IMG/VR virus record: IMGVR_UViG_3300049846_000735
Span: 1 to 38,825 of that record
Direction: 5' to 3' (one strand)
DNA: 38,825 bases
From: a virus
The notes under the pieces are model-generated. The model saw only the letters and a program-made list of their open reading frames with translations. It made no database searches and was not told the origin of the DNA. Position 1 is the stretch's first letter. Each line of letters starts with the position of its first letter. Of this stretch, positions 30,698-38,490 are shown in pieces. Position numbers and translations under genes: made by a program.

Positions 30698-30939
30698 GTG
30701 ATCACCCAACCAATCAGTGTTTCTTTTTGTGAATCAGAATAATTGAGTGTGACTGTTCTTAGTAAAACTGCATCTTTATAGAATGAATATGCAGTTGAAG
30801 TTGCACTTGGAAAGGTGACTGTTCCTTCATCATAGTCAGAAGGAATTGCACCAACTAAACTGACTGCAACAGCTGTGTCACCATCAATGTTCCTGAACTT
30901 TTCATGTTCACGTTGTTTGATTGAATCATTGAAAGGCAT
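30694..30939 (-). CDS. Hypothetical small protein
   Basis: An 81-residue protein with a short helical start and a beta-rich rest. AAAGGTGGAATAA precedes the ATG, a variant of the late-gene motif. Not recognised; probably a virion component by position. Confidence 0.5.
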   Translation of the reverse strand: MPFNDSIKQREHEKFRNIDGDTAVAVSLVGAIPSDYDEGTVTFPSATSTAYSFYKDAVLLRTVTLNYSDSQKETLIGWVIT

Positions 30940-31149
30940 TTATTCCACCTTTGCTGTTTGCTTTTGCAGTTCCCCTGAAAAATCGACTTCTTCATAATAC
31001 CAAGCAATCCATTCTTTACCGACAAACTGAATGTCAAAATAATGAACCTGCTGGCCAAGTCTTAAGTTGGTTTCAAGCATAAGACCACGAAGTTTTTCCA
31101 ACTTCGTGGCCTTTAAATAATTTGGAATAAGGCTGATGCTTGCTTCCAC
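30940..31149 (-). CDS. Hypothetical small protein after the capsid gene
   Basis: A 69-residue protein with a GTG start (31149) and a weak ribosome-binding site, placed just after the hairpin that follows the capsid gene. It contains a strong internal DNA hairpin (31085-31109). Not recognised. Low expression compared with the capsid gene is likely. Confidence 0.5.
   Translation of the reverse strand: MEASISLIPNYLKATKLEKLRGLMLETNLRLGQQVHYFDIQFVGKEWIAWYYEEVDFSGELQKQTAKVE
31085..31109 (-). other. Strong hairpin inside small gene
   Basis: CCACGAAGTT (31085-31094) and AACTTCGTGG (31100-31109) form a perfect 10-bp stem with a five-base loop, inside the 69-residue gene. It has two CpG in a CpG-poor genome, so it stands out. 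No U-run follows on the minus strand, which argues against a terminator and for an RNA processing or stability element. Confidence 0.5.
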
Positions 31150-31151
31150 AA

Positions 31152-31171
31152 CTTAATTATTTCTAATTAAG
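31152..31171 (-). other. Hairpin at the stop codon of the capsid gene
   Basis: CTTAATTA (31152-31159) and TAATTAAG (31164-31171) form a perfect 8-bp stem; on the minus-strand RNA the loop is GAAA, a stable GNRA tetraloop. It begins at the capsid stop codon. No U-run follows, so it may stabilise the capsid mRNA end or reduce readthrough rather than terminate. Confidence 0.5.
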
Positions 31172-32009
31172 CCATTTTTGCAATCAATGCCGACTTGCCT
31201 ACACCAGATGATAGTGTATCAGTCTGCATGACTTGTTTGCCCCAAAGCATATCAAGCACAGCAGTTTTTGAACCAACACCATAAAGTGGTGAATCAACTT
31301 CCCCATACTTAGCAACACGTTGAAAGCCTACTGCAATTGCAGACTTTTCATACATATATGCTTCACCTACTGGAACACCAGCGTGAACGATAACTGGAAC
31401 GCCGAAAACACGTCCAATTTCACCTGATGGCAAGTTTGGTGATCCATACTTGCTTGCATCAATGAAATTAGAAATCTTCAACATTGCCTTTTCGTTGTCT
31501 GGTCCAACAAGGAATGTCAGTGCATTCTTGTCAGCATGATTCTTGATAAGGTATTCACGCATATCAAGGATGATGTCTTCTGTGACAACTGTTGCAGCAC
31601 CCTGATCAAAGCCAGCATTTTCAAGCAAGCTGATGATCTGTGTGTCCACTTCATTTGCCAAACCAGTTGATGCACGTTTGATATACTCTGATTGAACTTC
31701 TACAGTTGACTGTAGTTCGTCCATAGAGTCGATCAACCATGCAACAGTTGAACGCTGGTCTAAAGCCAATGTGTCAACAGCTGCTGTCAGGTTCTGCAAT
31801 GAAGCAGCTGCACCTGATGCACGGTTTTCAACTGTGAATCCACCAAACTTTGGAAAGCTGATAGACTTGGCACCTTTTGCAGCACCAAATTGTGTTACAT
31901 CCATTACTGATCCAAGCAACTTAGCTTGGAAAGCAAGGTGTTTCTGAACTAGAGCAGAAACAATGGCAGCTTTTGATGCCAATAATTCTGTATTCCCTGT
32001 CACTCCCAT
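31167..32009 (-). CDS. Major capsid protein (HK97-fold-like)
   Basis: A 280-residue protein directly after the scaffold gene. It has a long N-terminal helix region, a central spine-helix segment (about 95-130), and a C-terminal beta part with GEIGRVFGVPVIVHAGVPV (about 197-215), the GxxxGxPVI pattern common in phage capsids. Its codon usage is less restricted than that of neighbours, with more CpG and C-ending codons, as for a highly expressed gene. The leader AGGGGAATTAAAATG equals that of the tail tube gene. Hairpins flank the gene on both sides. Confidence 0.82.
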   Translation of the reverse strand: MGVTGNTELLASKAAIVSALVQKHLAFQAKLLGSVMDVTQFGAAKGAKSISFPKFGGFTVENRASGAAASLQNLTAAVDTLALDQRSTVAWLIDSMDELQSTVEVQSEYIKRASTGLANEVDTQIISLLENAGFDQGAATVVTEDIILDMREYLIKNHADKNALTFLVGPDNEKAMLKISNFIDASKYGSPNLPSGEIGRVFGVPVIVHAGVPVGEAYMYEKSAIAVGFQRVAKYGEVDSPLYGVGSKTAVLDMLWGKQVMQTDTLSSGVGKSALIAKMA

Positions 32010-32028
32010 TTTAATTCCCCTTAAAATT

Positions 32029-32048
32029 TTTGAAGATCATTCTTCAAA
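32029..32048 (-). other. Hairpin in the leader of the capsid gene
   Basis: TTTGAAGA (32029-32036) and TCTTCAAA (32041-32048) form a perfect 8-bp stem with a four-base loop in the 49-bp gap between scaffold and capsid genes. It lies just before the AGGGGAA ribosome-binding motif, where a 5' hairpin could protect the capsid mRNA from decay. Confidence 0.45.
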
Positions 32049-32058
32049 TTTAATTTAA

Positions 32059-32664
32059 TCAAACACCAAGTCTTTTCCACTCTGCAAGAATATCTTCTTC
32101 CTTCATGGCAGATGTTATTTCAACCTTCTGTTCCTTCTTGTTCTTTGGAAGACCATCATTGAATTTTGGTCCACCAGCTTTGAACAAGTATGGATGCTTA
32201 GTTGCAACTTCACCCAAAACTTTTTGAACTTGTTCAGAATCAACAGAAAAGTCTTCCTTGTTGACTTCCAAACCATCCAAATCAGCAATCTTCATAAGCA
32301 CAGCAGGATCAAGACAACCCATTTTTGCAGCTTCAGCTTCCAAAGTTTGTTTCACTGTCTTAGTGGCAAAATTGCCAAAAATGTCAGTGATCTGTGACTG
32401 AAGTTTCAAATTTTCTTTCTTCAAAGCTTCAATTGCTTCATCCTTCTTTCCAGAAGTCTGAAGTTTTTCTGTTTCTAGATCAGCAAGCTTTTTTTCTAAA
32501 GCTTCCTTGTCAGACTGAACCTTCTTCTTTTCAGCAAGAAGTTTCTTGTGTGACTCAAATGAAACAGAATCTTTTGTTTCTTTGGTTTCCTTATTGTCAT
32601 TGTCTTGATTTTCGCCACTGGCGTTTTGATCATCGGTTCCACCGGAACCATTTGCTTTACTCAT
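32059..32664 (-). CDS. Scaffolding protein
   Basis: A 201-residue, highly charged, helical protein. The N-terminal 30 residues are disordered (Asn/Asp/Gly/Glu-rich). Coiled coil spans about 30-95 (KKVQSDKEALEKKLADLETE). The C terminus is basic to mixed (KNKKEQKVEITSAMKEEDIL), as needed to contact the capsid. Position before the capsid gene and composition fit GP20-type scaffolds. AAAGGGGAAGCAAC precedes the ATG. Confidence 0.75.
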   Translation of the reverse strand: MSKANGSGGTDDQNASGENQDNDNKETKETKDSVSFESHKKLLAEKKKVQSDKEALEKKLADLETEKLQTSGKKDEAIEALKKENLKLQSQITDIFGNFATKTVKQTLEAEAAKMGCLDPAVLMKIADLDGLEVNKEDFSVDSEQVQKVLGEVATKHPYLFKAGGPKFNDGLPKNKKEQKVEITSAMKEEDILAEWKRLGV

Positions 32665-32688
32665 GTTGCTTCCCCTTTGTTGTTATTG

Positions 32689-33261
32689 TCAACCCTTCCT
32701 AGACTGGAAGATTGAACTTTTTATTTTCTTATTTAAAAACTTCCTGACAATTGCCTTCAGCACATTGTCGATTTGCTTGTTCACGCCAAGGATGTTGCGT
32801 TGTTTCAATTCACCATGTTGGGTGATCACGCCTTTCTTTAAAAAGTCAGCAACCTGCTTATTTGTCAGGTCTTTTCCTGATGTGCCTTTATACTTTTTCC
32901 TAACATTGTCCCTAATTAAAACTTCATAGAAACCTTTTGCAGCATTCACTTTGAAATAGATTGCATTCAACAGTTGTCCTGTGAAAGTCAGGTTTGAAGC
33001 ACCATGTGAATAATATGGTGAAGGATTGTTTCCTTTTGCAATCAATTCAGACTTCCTATCAATCCAACTTTGTTCAAGTGGCAAGTGCTTTTTTCCAGTT
33101 GCACTTTCACCAGCACGGTTGAAGTTTTGTGTTAGTTTCACGTGTTCAGTTGCCATGTCAGTCAATAGTCCCTTGTCATGCTTTACTTCTTCAAACAAAG
33201 CACGAACAGCACCCTTCACATTGTCAAAACCTTCAATGGTCACCTTTGCCATGAATGCCAT
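32689..33261 (-). CDS. Virion morphogenesis-like protein
   Basis: A 190-residue protein with FTGQLLNAI (about residues 91-99), a following beta hairpin and a late RNILGV. This resembles the LTGxMLxSI ... R.FLGL layout of phage virion-morphogenesis or HK97 gp10-like proteins, also seen in the gene at 33449. It lies between portal and scaffold. The ATG at 33261 or 33252 could be the start. Confidence 0.5.
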   Translation of the reverse strand: MAFMAKVTIEGFDNVKGAVRALFEEVKHDKGLLTDMATEHVKLTQNFNRAGESATGKKHLPLEQSWIDRKSELIAKGNNPSPYYSHGASNLTFTGQLLNAIYFKVNAAKGFYEVLIRDNVRKKYKGTSGKDLTNKQVADFLKKGVITQHGELKQRNILGVNKQIDNVLKAIVRKFLNKKIKSSIFQSRKG

Positions 33262-33452
33262 TCTGTCATTTTGTCTTTATAAAGATCAATTGTCAGTGCT
33301 CTATCAAGCAAAGGCTTTTCTGTTTTTTCATCTTTCCACATGATCACCAGGTGCCAATATTCTTCTTTGTCTTCAGCCTTTAAGACTTCAATGAATGCAT
33401 CTTTCCAATACATATTCTTGTACTTGCAACCTTCTATAAATGCTCTGATCAT
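33240..33452 (-). CDS. Hypothetical small protein
   Basis: A 70-residue protein rich in Trp, Lys and Glu, with a helical start, not recognised. It overlaps the upstream gene by four bases (ATGA) and the downstream gene by about 22 bases. It lies between the two morphogenesis-like genes. Confidence 0.5.
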   Translation of the reverse strand: MIRAFIEGCKYKNMYWKDAFIEVLKAEDKEEYWHLVIMWKDEKTEKPLLDRALTIDLYKDKMTEWHSWQR

Positions 33453-34027
33453 TCTTCAAATCCTGTTCTGAATGTTGGACCTGGTGAAAAGAATTTGATC
33501 AGTTTCACAAGGTCGTTTCTTTCCTTTAAATCTTTGAAAGTTATTTTTGAATTGTCACCAATTTTGTCTGCATACTTGTCACGCACTTCATCCAAATCAG
33601 CAGCTGTCAAACCAAGGAATGGACGCACTGGCAAATTCCCATTTGCACCAGTCATGTGGCCATGCGCTTTTGGTGCTTCTTCATTGTCTATTCCAATGAC
33701 AATTTTTGAACCTTCTTCACCAATCAAATCAATTGATGAAAGCATTGATCCAGTCAGCTTCATGTTGACCTTGTTTGGCTTTTTTCCAAATGCTTTGAAC
33801 TTCAGGCTTTCAGAATATTCTTTTGAATATGGTGCTGGCAGTTCAACCACTTGGCCACGACCATTCACGCCTTGGCCTTTTGCTGTTCTTGCTTGAATGA
33901 TTTCAATCAGATCATCAGCAATTGCAGACCTGATTCCCTTATCTGAAACATTGGTTCCAAATAGCTTTTTTAAGTCTATTTCCAAACCAACACTTTCAGT
34001 GGAATCAAGCCTTCTTTTCGGAATCAA
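33449..34027 (-). CDS. Phage virion morphogenesis (gpS-like) protein
   Basis: A 192-residue protein. It has ARTAKGQGVNGRGQ (about 46-60), KLTGSMLSSID (90-100), then AHGHMTGANGNLPVRPFLGLT (about 121-141), the order seen in Phage_tail_S/virion-morphogenesis proteins that complete the head-tail joint. It starts with TTG overlapping the portal stop (TTGA), AAGG upstream. Its place right after portal rather than after capsid is unusual for a tail-completion protein. Confidence 0.6.
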   Translation of the reverse strand: MIPKRRLDSTESVGLEIDLKKLFGTNVSDKGIRSAIADDLIEIIQARTAKGQGVNGRGQVVELPAPYSKEYSESLKFKAFGKKPNKVNMKLTGSMLSSIDLIGEEGSKIVIGIDNEEAPKAHGHMTGANGNLPVRPFLGLTAADLDEVRDKYADKIGDNSKITFKDLKERNDLVKLIKFFSPGPTFRTGFEE

Positions 34028-35538
34028 GCAGCACCTTTTTCCTTTGGTTGAAATGGTGGTTTTTGTCCTGGTTGTGCACCAGGCATTTGTCCCATGGCTT
34101 TCATATTGGCAATTTGTTTCTTAAGTGCATCAGCACCTTCAGCTTCAATCTTGCTTAACATTTCCTGTGCCTTTTCTTCATCAACTTCATAGATGTCCAT
34201 TACAGCTTGAAGCTTAGTCATCACACCCATGTCCAATTTCAATTGGATGTCAGCAAGCTTTTCAGATTGTGACTGAACCTGTTCAGGCTTTTCAAACTTC
34301 ACTTGGATTTCACAGTCGTCTGGAATCACAAAAGACAAAAACTTATCTTCAGTTGAATTCATCACCTGTGACCACTTTTTAAATAATTCAAAAAGCTTCT
34401 TTTCCACTTTCATAAACAAATCATAGTCCTGTTTTGTTGCTTCAAACTGATCAATCATGGCAAGAAGTCGATCAAGCCCTGAATTGTATTTTGAAGACAT
34501 CATCTTTCCATTCACCACATTTGGATCAAGTCCACGTGATGTCAGGAAGTGTGAAAGCAGCATTTCAATATAAGAAATTCCACCAGCAATGTCAGAATTT
34601 GGATTTGCAAAACCAAATTCAGCAGAACTGCCAGTCAATTCATCAGTTGGAAGATGAATGATTGATGTTGGTCCAATTTTTATGTTCTTTACTTGTGCAG
34701 CTTTTGGACCTTTCATCCACGCAACTGCATATCCTTGCATTTTGACGATGTTTCCAAGATCAGACAATGCACCAGAAAACTGGATTGCAAAATCAGTCAG
34801 TGCCTGTCCAGCACGAACGAAGAATTCAAAATCTTTGTCTGCACAAATATCAATGAATGGAAGTTCAGAAATTGGATTTGGCAACACTTCACCAACAAGA
34901 TCACCTTTTCCATTGAAGATCAGGTTTGATTGTTCGTCCCATGCAAGATTTCTTTCAAGTGTTGACCTGTAGTCATCCTTGTCAGCAATCTGATCATTGA
35001 TTCCATCTGAATTAAGTGGAACATCCATACTTCTGTCAAATGTGCTGATCACATATGCATTTGCCTTTTCTGGGTTTTCATCTTTTGGCACAACATCATA
35101 GTGATGAAGAAGAAGAACGCGAACATCCATCTTCCCTTCCTTTGGAACCACCATCAAACATGATTGTTTTTGGTTCTTATAGTAAAGATTGGCCTTGTAA
35201 AGTTTTTGGTTCACACACCATTCTTCATATTTCTGAAGAAGTTCAGCTTTCTGTTCATCAGAAATGACAGTGAAGTCACGTTCTGGTGCACACTTATATA
35301 TTGATGCTTCCTTTTCACAAACACGTTTTGAAATATTTATTGATGTCACCAAAGGCATGGAAGCAACTGTTTCAGCACTAAGCTGATCACTCATGTAGTC
35401 CTTCACATATTCTTTCATGTTATCGTTCAACACATCATAGTCACGAATTGATTGTGACTTTCTGATTCTGTTTTCATGAGTGTTTTTTTCTTTGATGAAC
35501 GCTTTTCTGTCCCCAATATTTTTCAAGTCTAATGCCAT
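34024..35538 (-). CDS. Portal protein
   Basis: A 504-residue protein right after TerL. The N-terminal part is alpha/beta; a clip/stem region lies around 240-340, with long helices after it (about 380-480) ending in a Pro/Gln/Lys-rich tail. Residues 430-480 (EKLADIQLKLDMGVMTKLQAVMDIYEVDEEKAQEMLSKI) resemble the C-terminal helices of SPP1-type (gp6) portals. It forms the 12-subunit DNA gate in the capsid. AAGGTAGGCATC precedes the ATG. Confidence 0.78.
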   Translation of the reverse strand: MALDLKNIGDRKAFIKEKNTHENRIRKSQSIRDYDVLNDNMKEYVKDYMSDQLSAETVASMPLVTSINISKRVCEKEASIYKCAPERDFTVISDEQKAELLQKYEEWCVNQKLYKANLYYKNQKQSCLMVVPKEGKMDVRVLLLHHYDVVPKDENPEKANAYVISTFDRSMDVPLNSDGINDQIADKDDYRSTLERNLAWDEQSNLIFNGKGDLVGEVLPNPISELPFIDICADKDFEFFVRAGQALTDFAIQFSGALSDLGNIVKMQGYAVAWMKGPKAAQVKNIKIGPTSIIHLPTDELTGSSAEFGFANPNSDIAGGISYIEMLLSHFLTSRGLDPNVVNGKMMSSKYNSGLDRLLAMIDQFEATKQDYDLFMKVEKKLFELFKKWSQVMNSTEDKFLSFVIPDDCEIQVKFEKPEQVQSQSEKLADIQLKLDMGVMTKLQAVMDIYEVDEEKAQEMLSKIEAEGADALKKQIANMKAMGQMPGAQPGQKPPFQPKEKGAA

Positions 35539-35543
35539 GATGC

Positions 35544-36929
35544 CTACCTTGGTGTTGTATAAACTTCTGAAGTTCTATTTTCACGGACCTGCTGAACCAC
35601 TCGATAACCAGCTGCTGTGGTGATATGTTGAAAATGTTTTGAATCATCTTCAATATAGTTTCCACCTTTTTTCAAAGCAGTCAGCCTTAGTCCTTCATCA
35701 AGTGTTTTGCATTTTTCATAAACTTGCAACCTAATTTGACCAGCTTCATTGAAGCAATATGCGTTCACCATGTTGTGGCGTTCACGAATTGGCGGATTGG
35801 CTTTTGGAACCTTAAATTCAAAACGAACCTTTCCAACTGGACTATTTGGTGGACGATAGTTTTCTAAAAACTTTTTTATGATTCCATAGTCAGACAAAAT
35901 TGATCTGGTGGAATTACTTCCACCACTTGCATCACCATGAATTTGATATAAAGCGTTGAAGTTGAACAACCCACGGCTGGCCAATTCTTCCATGATGTCT
36001 TCAGTCCTTGCACCCATGACAACAGCTTCTTCAAAGAAGTGGAAGACATCATTGTGTGGATCATACTGACTAAGAACGCATGACATCGGCTTACCTTCAC
36101 CAATGTTGAAGTCAAATGCAATACTGATTGGCCATCTAAGATTGATCTTGTAAACTTCTTTTTTGAAATTCCTGTCACGCTTGTAACAGCTATAGATCAC
36201 TTCTTCATCCACTTCAATCCATTCACCATAGATGTATCGACGTGCATTTTTTGGATCAAGGTCCTTCTTCAGCTGTTCAATATAAATTGGATCAAGGAAT
36301 GGATTGTCAGTTGTGACAGAATAAAAAACTTTCCTGGTTGGTGAATCAGATTCCATCCAATACTTGTGCACCCAATGTGATGGTGCACCAGGATTTGTTG
36401 CAGCAATCAGGAAATTTTCTTTCACTGTTGGAATACGACGAAGCCTTGCTTTCAAAGCCATGAATGCTGCCCTGTCTTTGTCATCATTTTCAGACAATTC
36501 TTCAAACACCAAACCACTAAGCTTAAGTGATTTTCCTTTTTCATATCTTTTGTCAGCCCAGGAAATGGAAATGATTTCACTTCCGGTCTTTAAGAATTTT
36601 ATTGTGGCTGTGGTGTTGTTGACTTCATAGTCTTCACCATCAACCAGGTCTTCTTTGATATGTTCAAGAACTTCATTGAAAATAGTTCTTCTTAAATCAG
36701 GCATTGACCTTCTTGCCAAACACACACGTGCAGCATTGTTCATAAGACAATGGGTGACAGCAATGTGTGCCATCAATATGGATTTTGCTGATCCATAGGA
36801 ACCACTAAGAAGAATTTCTGGTGTTCCAATTGCAAAATCAAAGTCACGTCTTAAATAGCAAATGACCTTTCCCTGATAAGGAATGGCAAATGGATTGAAG
36901 TCCAAAAGGTTTGGCTTTGATGTCTTCAC
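35544..36929 (-). CDS. terL: Terminase large subunit
   Basis: A 461-residue packaging motor. The ATPase has Walker A SGSYGSAKS (42-50), Walker B SGLVFEEL (138-145) and a coupling TNP (178-180). The nuclease has Asp273 (IAFDFN) and Asp333 (HGDASG). It fits the Terminase_6/PBSX type. The GTG at 36929 is chosen: it overlaps the previous TGA (GTGA) and has AGGAA at good distance; a TTG 18 bases upstream is less likely. It cuts and pumps DNA through the portal encoded next. Confidence 0.88.
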   Translation of the reverse strand: MKTSKPNLLDFNPFAIPYQGKVICYLRRDFDFAIGTPEILLSGSYGSAKSILMAHIAVTHCLMNNAARVCLARRSMPDLRRTIFNEVLEHIKEDLVDGEDYEVNNTTATIKFLKTGSEIISISWADKRYEKGKSLKLSGLVFEELSENDDKDRAAFMALKARLRRIPTVKENFLIAATNPGAPSHWVHKYWMESDSPTRKVFYSVTTDNPFLDPIYIEQLKKDLDPKNARRYIYGEWIEVDEEVIYSCYKRDRNFKKEVYKINLRWPISIAFDFNIGEGKPMSCVLSQYDPHNDVFHFFEEAVVMGARTEDIMEELASRGLFNFNALYQIHGDASGGSNSTRSILSDYGIIKKFLENYRPPNSPVGKVRFEFKVPKANPPIRERHNMVNAYCFNEAGQIRLQVYEKCKTLDEGLRLTALKKGGNYIEDDSKHFQHITTAAGYRVVQQVRENRTSEVYTTPR

Positions 36930-37099
36930 CAACCATAGTTCCTGCAAGTGTTTTTGATCACTGCTTTTGCCACTGATGGATGATACATTTTCATCAATTC
37001 AACTTCTGTTTTCTTAATTCCCATGGTCTTGATCATTCCAAGAATTGTCATTCTTTCTTGAACTGTGAATGGTGCTATGAATACATTTTCAGGAATCAT
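36926..37099 (-). CDS. Hypothetical 57-residue protein between terminase subunits
   Basis: A 57-residue protein with QERMTILGMIKTMGIKKTEVELMKMYHPSVAKAVIKNT, a helix-turn-helix-like layout. The ATG at 37099 follows AAGGTGAAGAAC. It overlaps TerS by 11 bases and TerL by four. Perhaps a packaging accessory; function unknown. Confidence 0.55.
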   Translation of the reverse strand: MIPENVFIAPFTVQERMTILGMIKTMGIKKTEVELMKMYHPSVAKAVIKNTCRNYGW

Positions 37100-37613
37100 G
37101 TTCTTCACCTTCCACTTCCTGCACTTCCCTTTCAGGAATTGCATATGACAAAGCCATTGGTGGTTTTTCACCATTCTTCACTGAATGGTCCACTTCTTGT
37201 TTGTCACGCCATTCATCACGGAATCTGTTTTTCATGTTGAAAATCCACACTGCACTGTTCAGTGATTTGGATGTTGTGATTTGATCTTTTCCTTCACGGA
37301 CACTTTCACTGACATTGATGATGTGATCCACACCAAGCTTTTCCCAAAATCTTCTGTTCAGTTCAGTTCCACGTCTTTTGGCGTCTAAAAACTCTGGATA
37401 TTGATCAACCCATGAATATAAAGTTTGTTTGCAAATTCCAATAGCACCAGCACAAGCTTCAAATGAAAATCCTGAAGCCATTTCGGTTTCAACCAAGTCA
37501 CAATATTCAGGCTTGAATTCTATTCGTGGCCGTCCAACAGGACGTTTTTCTGTGGCAACTGTCAAAGAATTTGACACTGCTGATTTGTTTTTTGTCACAG
37601 GTTCTTTTGCCAC
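37089..37613 (-). CDS. terS: Terminase small subunit
   Basis: A 174-residue protein. A GRPRIEFKPEYCDLVETEMASG start (27-48) leads into a helix-turn-helix (about 48-76, FEACAGAIGICKQTLYSWV) and a helical body with NMKNRFRDEWRDK (about 136-148), all typical of TerS proteins of this class. It recognises phage DNA and loads TerL. The start is GTG with AAAGGGGAATAGCCT upstream. It opens the late operon. Confidence 0.8.
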   Translation of the reverse strand: MAKEPVTKNKSAVSNSLTVATEKRPVGRPRIEFKPEYCDLVETEMASGFSFEACAGAIGICKQTLYSWVDQYPEFLDAKRRGTELNRRFWEKLGVDHIINVSESVREGKDQITTSKSLNSAVWIFNMKNRFRDEWRDKQEVDHSVKNGEKPPMALSYAIPEREVQEVEGEEHDS

Positions 37614-37741
37614 AGGCTATTCCCCTTTGAACCACTGGTTCAGTTAAATTGTGACTCAAAATAAGAAAAACATTCAAGCACAAACCTTGCAATGGTCTAG
37701 GTGTGTTAAGATACAGATTGACCACCATGAAAGGAAACCAA
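37614..37741. promoter_or_regulatory. Divergent control region upstream of the late operon
   Basis: 128 bases between TerS (minus) and a small plus gene. The perfect dyad GAACCA-C-TGGTTC (37629-37641) lies directly before the TerS ribosome-binding site and may be an operator or activator site for the late operon. The rest is AT-rich; I could not choose convincing promoter hexamers for either strand. Confidence 0.45.
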
Positions 37742-37954
37742 GTGAAAACAATTGATATTCAAATCCAGTGCATTCAATGCAAAAAAATCCACACCATCAC
37801 TGTTGATTCTTTGAAGTATGAATCATGGATGGAAGGTCTTGAACACATTCAAGATGCTTTTCCAATGTTAAGTGTTGATGACAGGGAACTTATGATTTCT
37901 AAAATCTGTGGCAAATGCTATGACAACCTTTTTGCTGGACCTGAATATGACTAA
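37742..37954 (+). CDS. Zinc-ribbon-like small phage protein
   Basis: A 70-residue protein with CIQCKK (10-13) and ICGKCYDNLF (about 56-65), two CxxC pairs that could hold zinc, around IQDAFPMLSVDDRELMIS, a sequence widespread in small phage proteins. GTG at 37742 is preferred because AAAGGA lies at the right distance; an ATG at 37727 lacks one. Function unknown. The next gene starts inside its end. Confidence 0.6.
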   Translation: MKTIDIQIQCIQCKKIHTITVDSLKYESWMEGLEHIQDAFPMLSVDDRELMISKICGKCYDNLFAGPEYD

Positions 37955-38153
37955 AACAAAACTTCAACAAATATCACACCAGCTTAGAAAGCAAAATTCC
38001 CAATTGCTTTGCAATGTTAAAACAGAAAATCCAATGATGGGAATCAAAGTCCAAAGGGCTATGTTTGCAATCGACACTGCCCTTGAAGAAATTGATGGCA
38101 TTCTTTATTTGATGGAAGTCGAAAAAGAAAAGAAGAGAAAAGAAAGATCATGA
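37947..38153 (+). CDS. Hypothetical helical protein
   Basis: A 68-residue, mostly helical, basic protein ending in KEKKRKERS. The ATG at 37947 lies inside the end of the previous gene; the next gene overlaps by four bases. Not recognised. Confidence 0.5.
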   Translation: MTKTKLQQISHQLRKQNSQLLCNVKTENPMMGIKVQRAMFAIDTALEEIDGILYLMEVEKEKKRKERS

Positions 38154-38413
38154 CCAATCTTCGTGGCAAATATTTAATTGCAAGGGTTGATCACCAGGGA
38201 AAGAAAACTTATGTGCAAGGTCCAAATAATAATGCAACGGCAGCTGGTGGTCCAAGAATGGTTTGGGTGAAAACAAAATCAAAAGCACAAGCCTTTGACC
38301 AGGAATGGATTGCAAGATCAATTGCAAACCATATTGACATAGATAGAAACACACACGAGTGCATTCAGATCATTTATATCCAACCATTTGATGGAAAAGA
38401 ATTTGTTTGTTAA
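38150..38413 (+). CDS. Hypothetical protein
   Basis: An 87-residue protein with a beta-rich start (YLIARVDHQGKKTYVQGP) and a helical middle. ATGA overlap with the gene before. It is the last of three plus-strand genes here. Not recognised. Confidence 0.5.
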   Translation: MTNLRGKYLIARVDHQGKKTYVQGPNNNATAAGGPRMVWVKTKSKAQAFDQEWIARSIANHIDIDRNTHECIQIIYIQPFDGKEFVC

Positions 38414-38430
38414 TTAGTAACTATCACAAC

Positions 38431-38470
38431 AAAAAAAGTGCAAATGACCATTAAAATGGTCATATAGCAC
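38431..38470 (-). terminator. Terminator of the metallopeptidase gene, also iteron-like dyad
   Basis: GTGC and GCAC (38438-38441, 38467-38470) enclose the perfect inner arms ATGACCATT (38444-38452) and AATGGTCAT (38455-38463). On the minus strand the hairpin is followed by seven T (38437-38431), so it ends transcripts from the metallopeptidase side. A further AATGGTCA lies at 38486. The ATGACC core equals that of the iteron repeats, so a protein-binding role is also possible. Confidence 0.65.
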
Positions 38471-38490
38471 CTTAAAGCCTATTATAATGG

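Noticed and set aside
31152-31171. Capsid-end hairpin as a classical terminator
   Set aside because: No U-run follows on the transcribed strand and the late operon continues, so it is listed only as a hairpin.
32394-32929. Plus-strand frames opposite the scaffold gene
   Set aside because: Phe/Leu/Ser-rich products typical of the reverse complement of coiled-coil genes.
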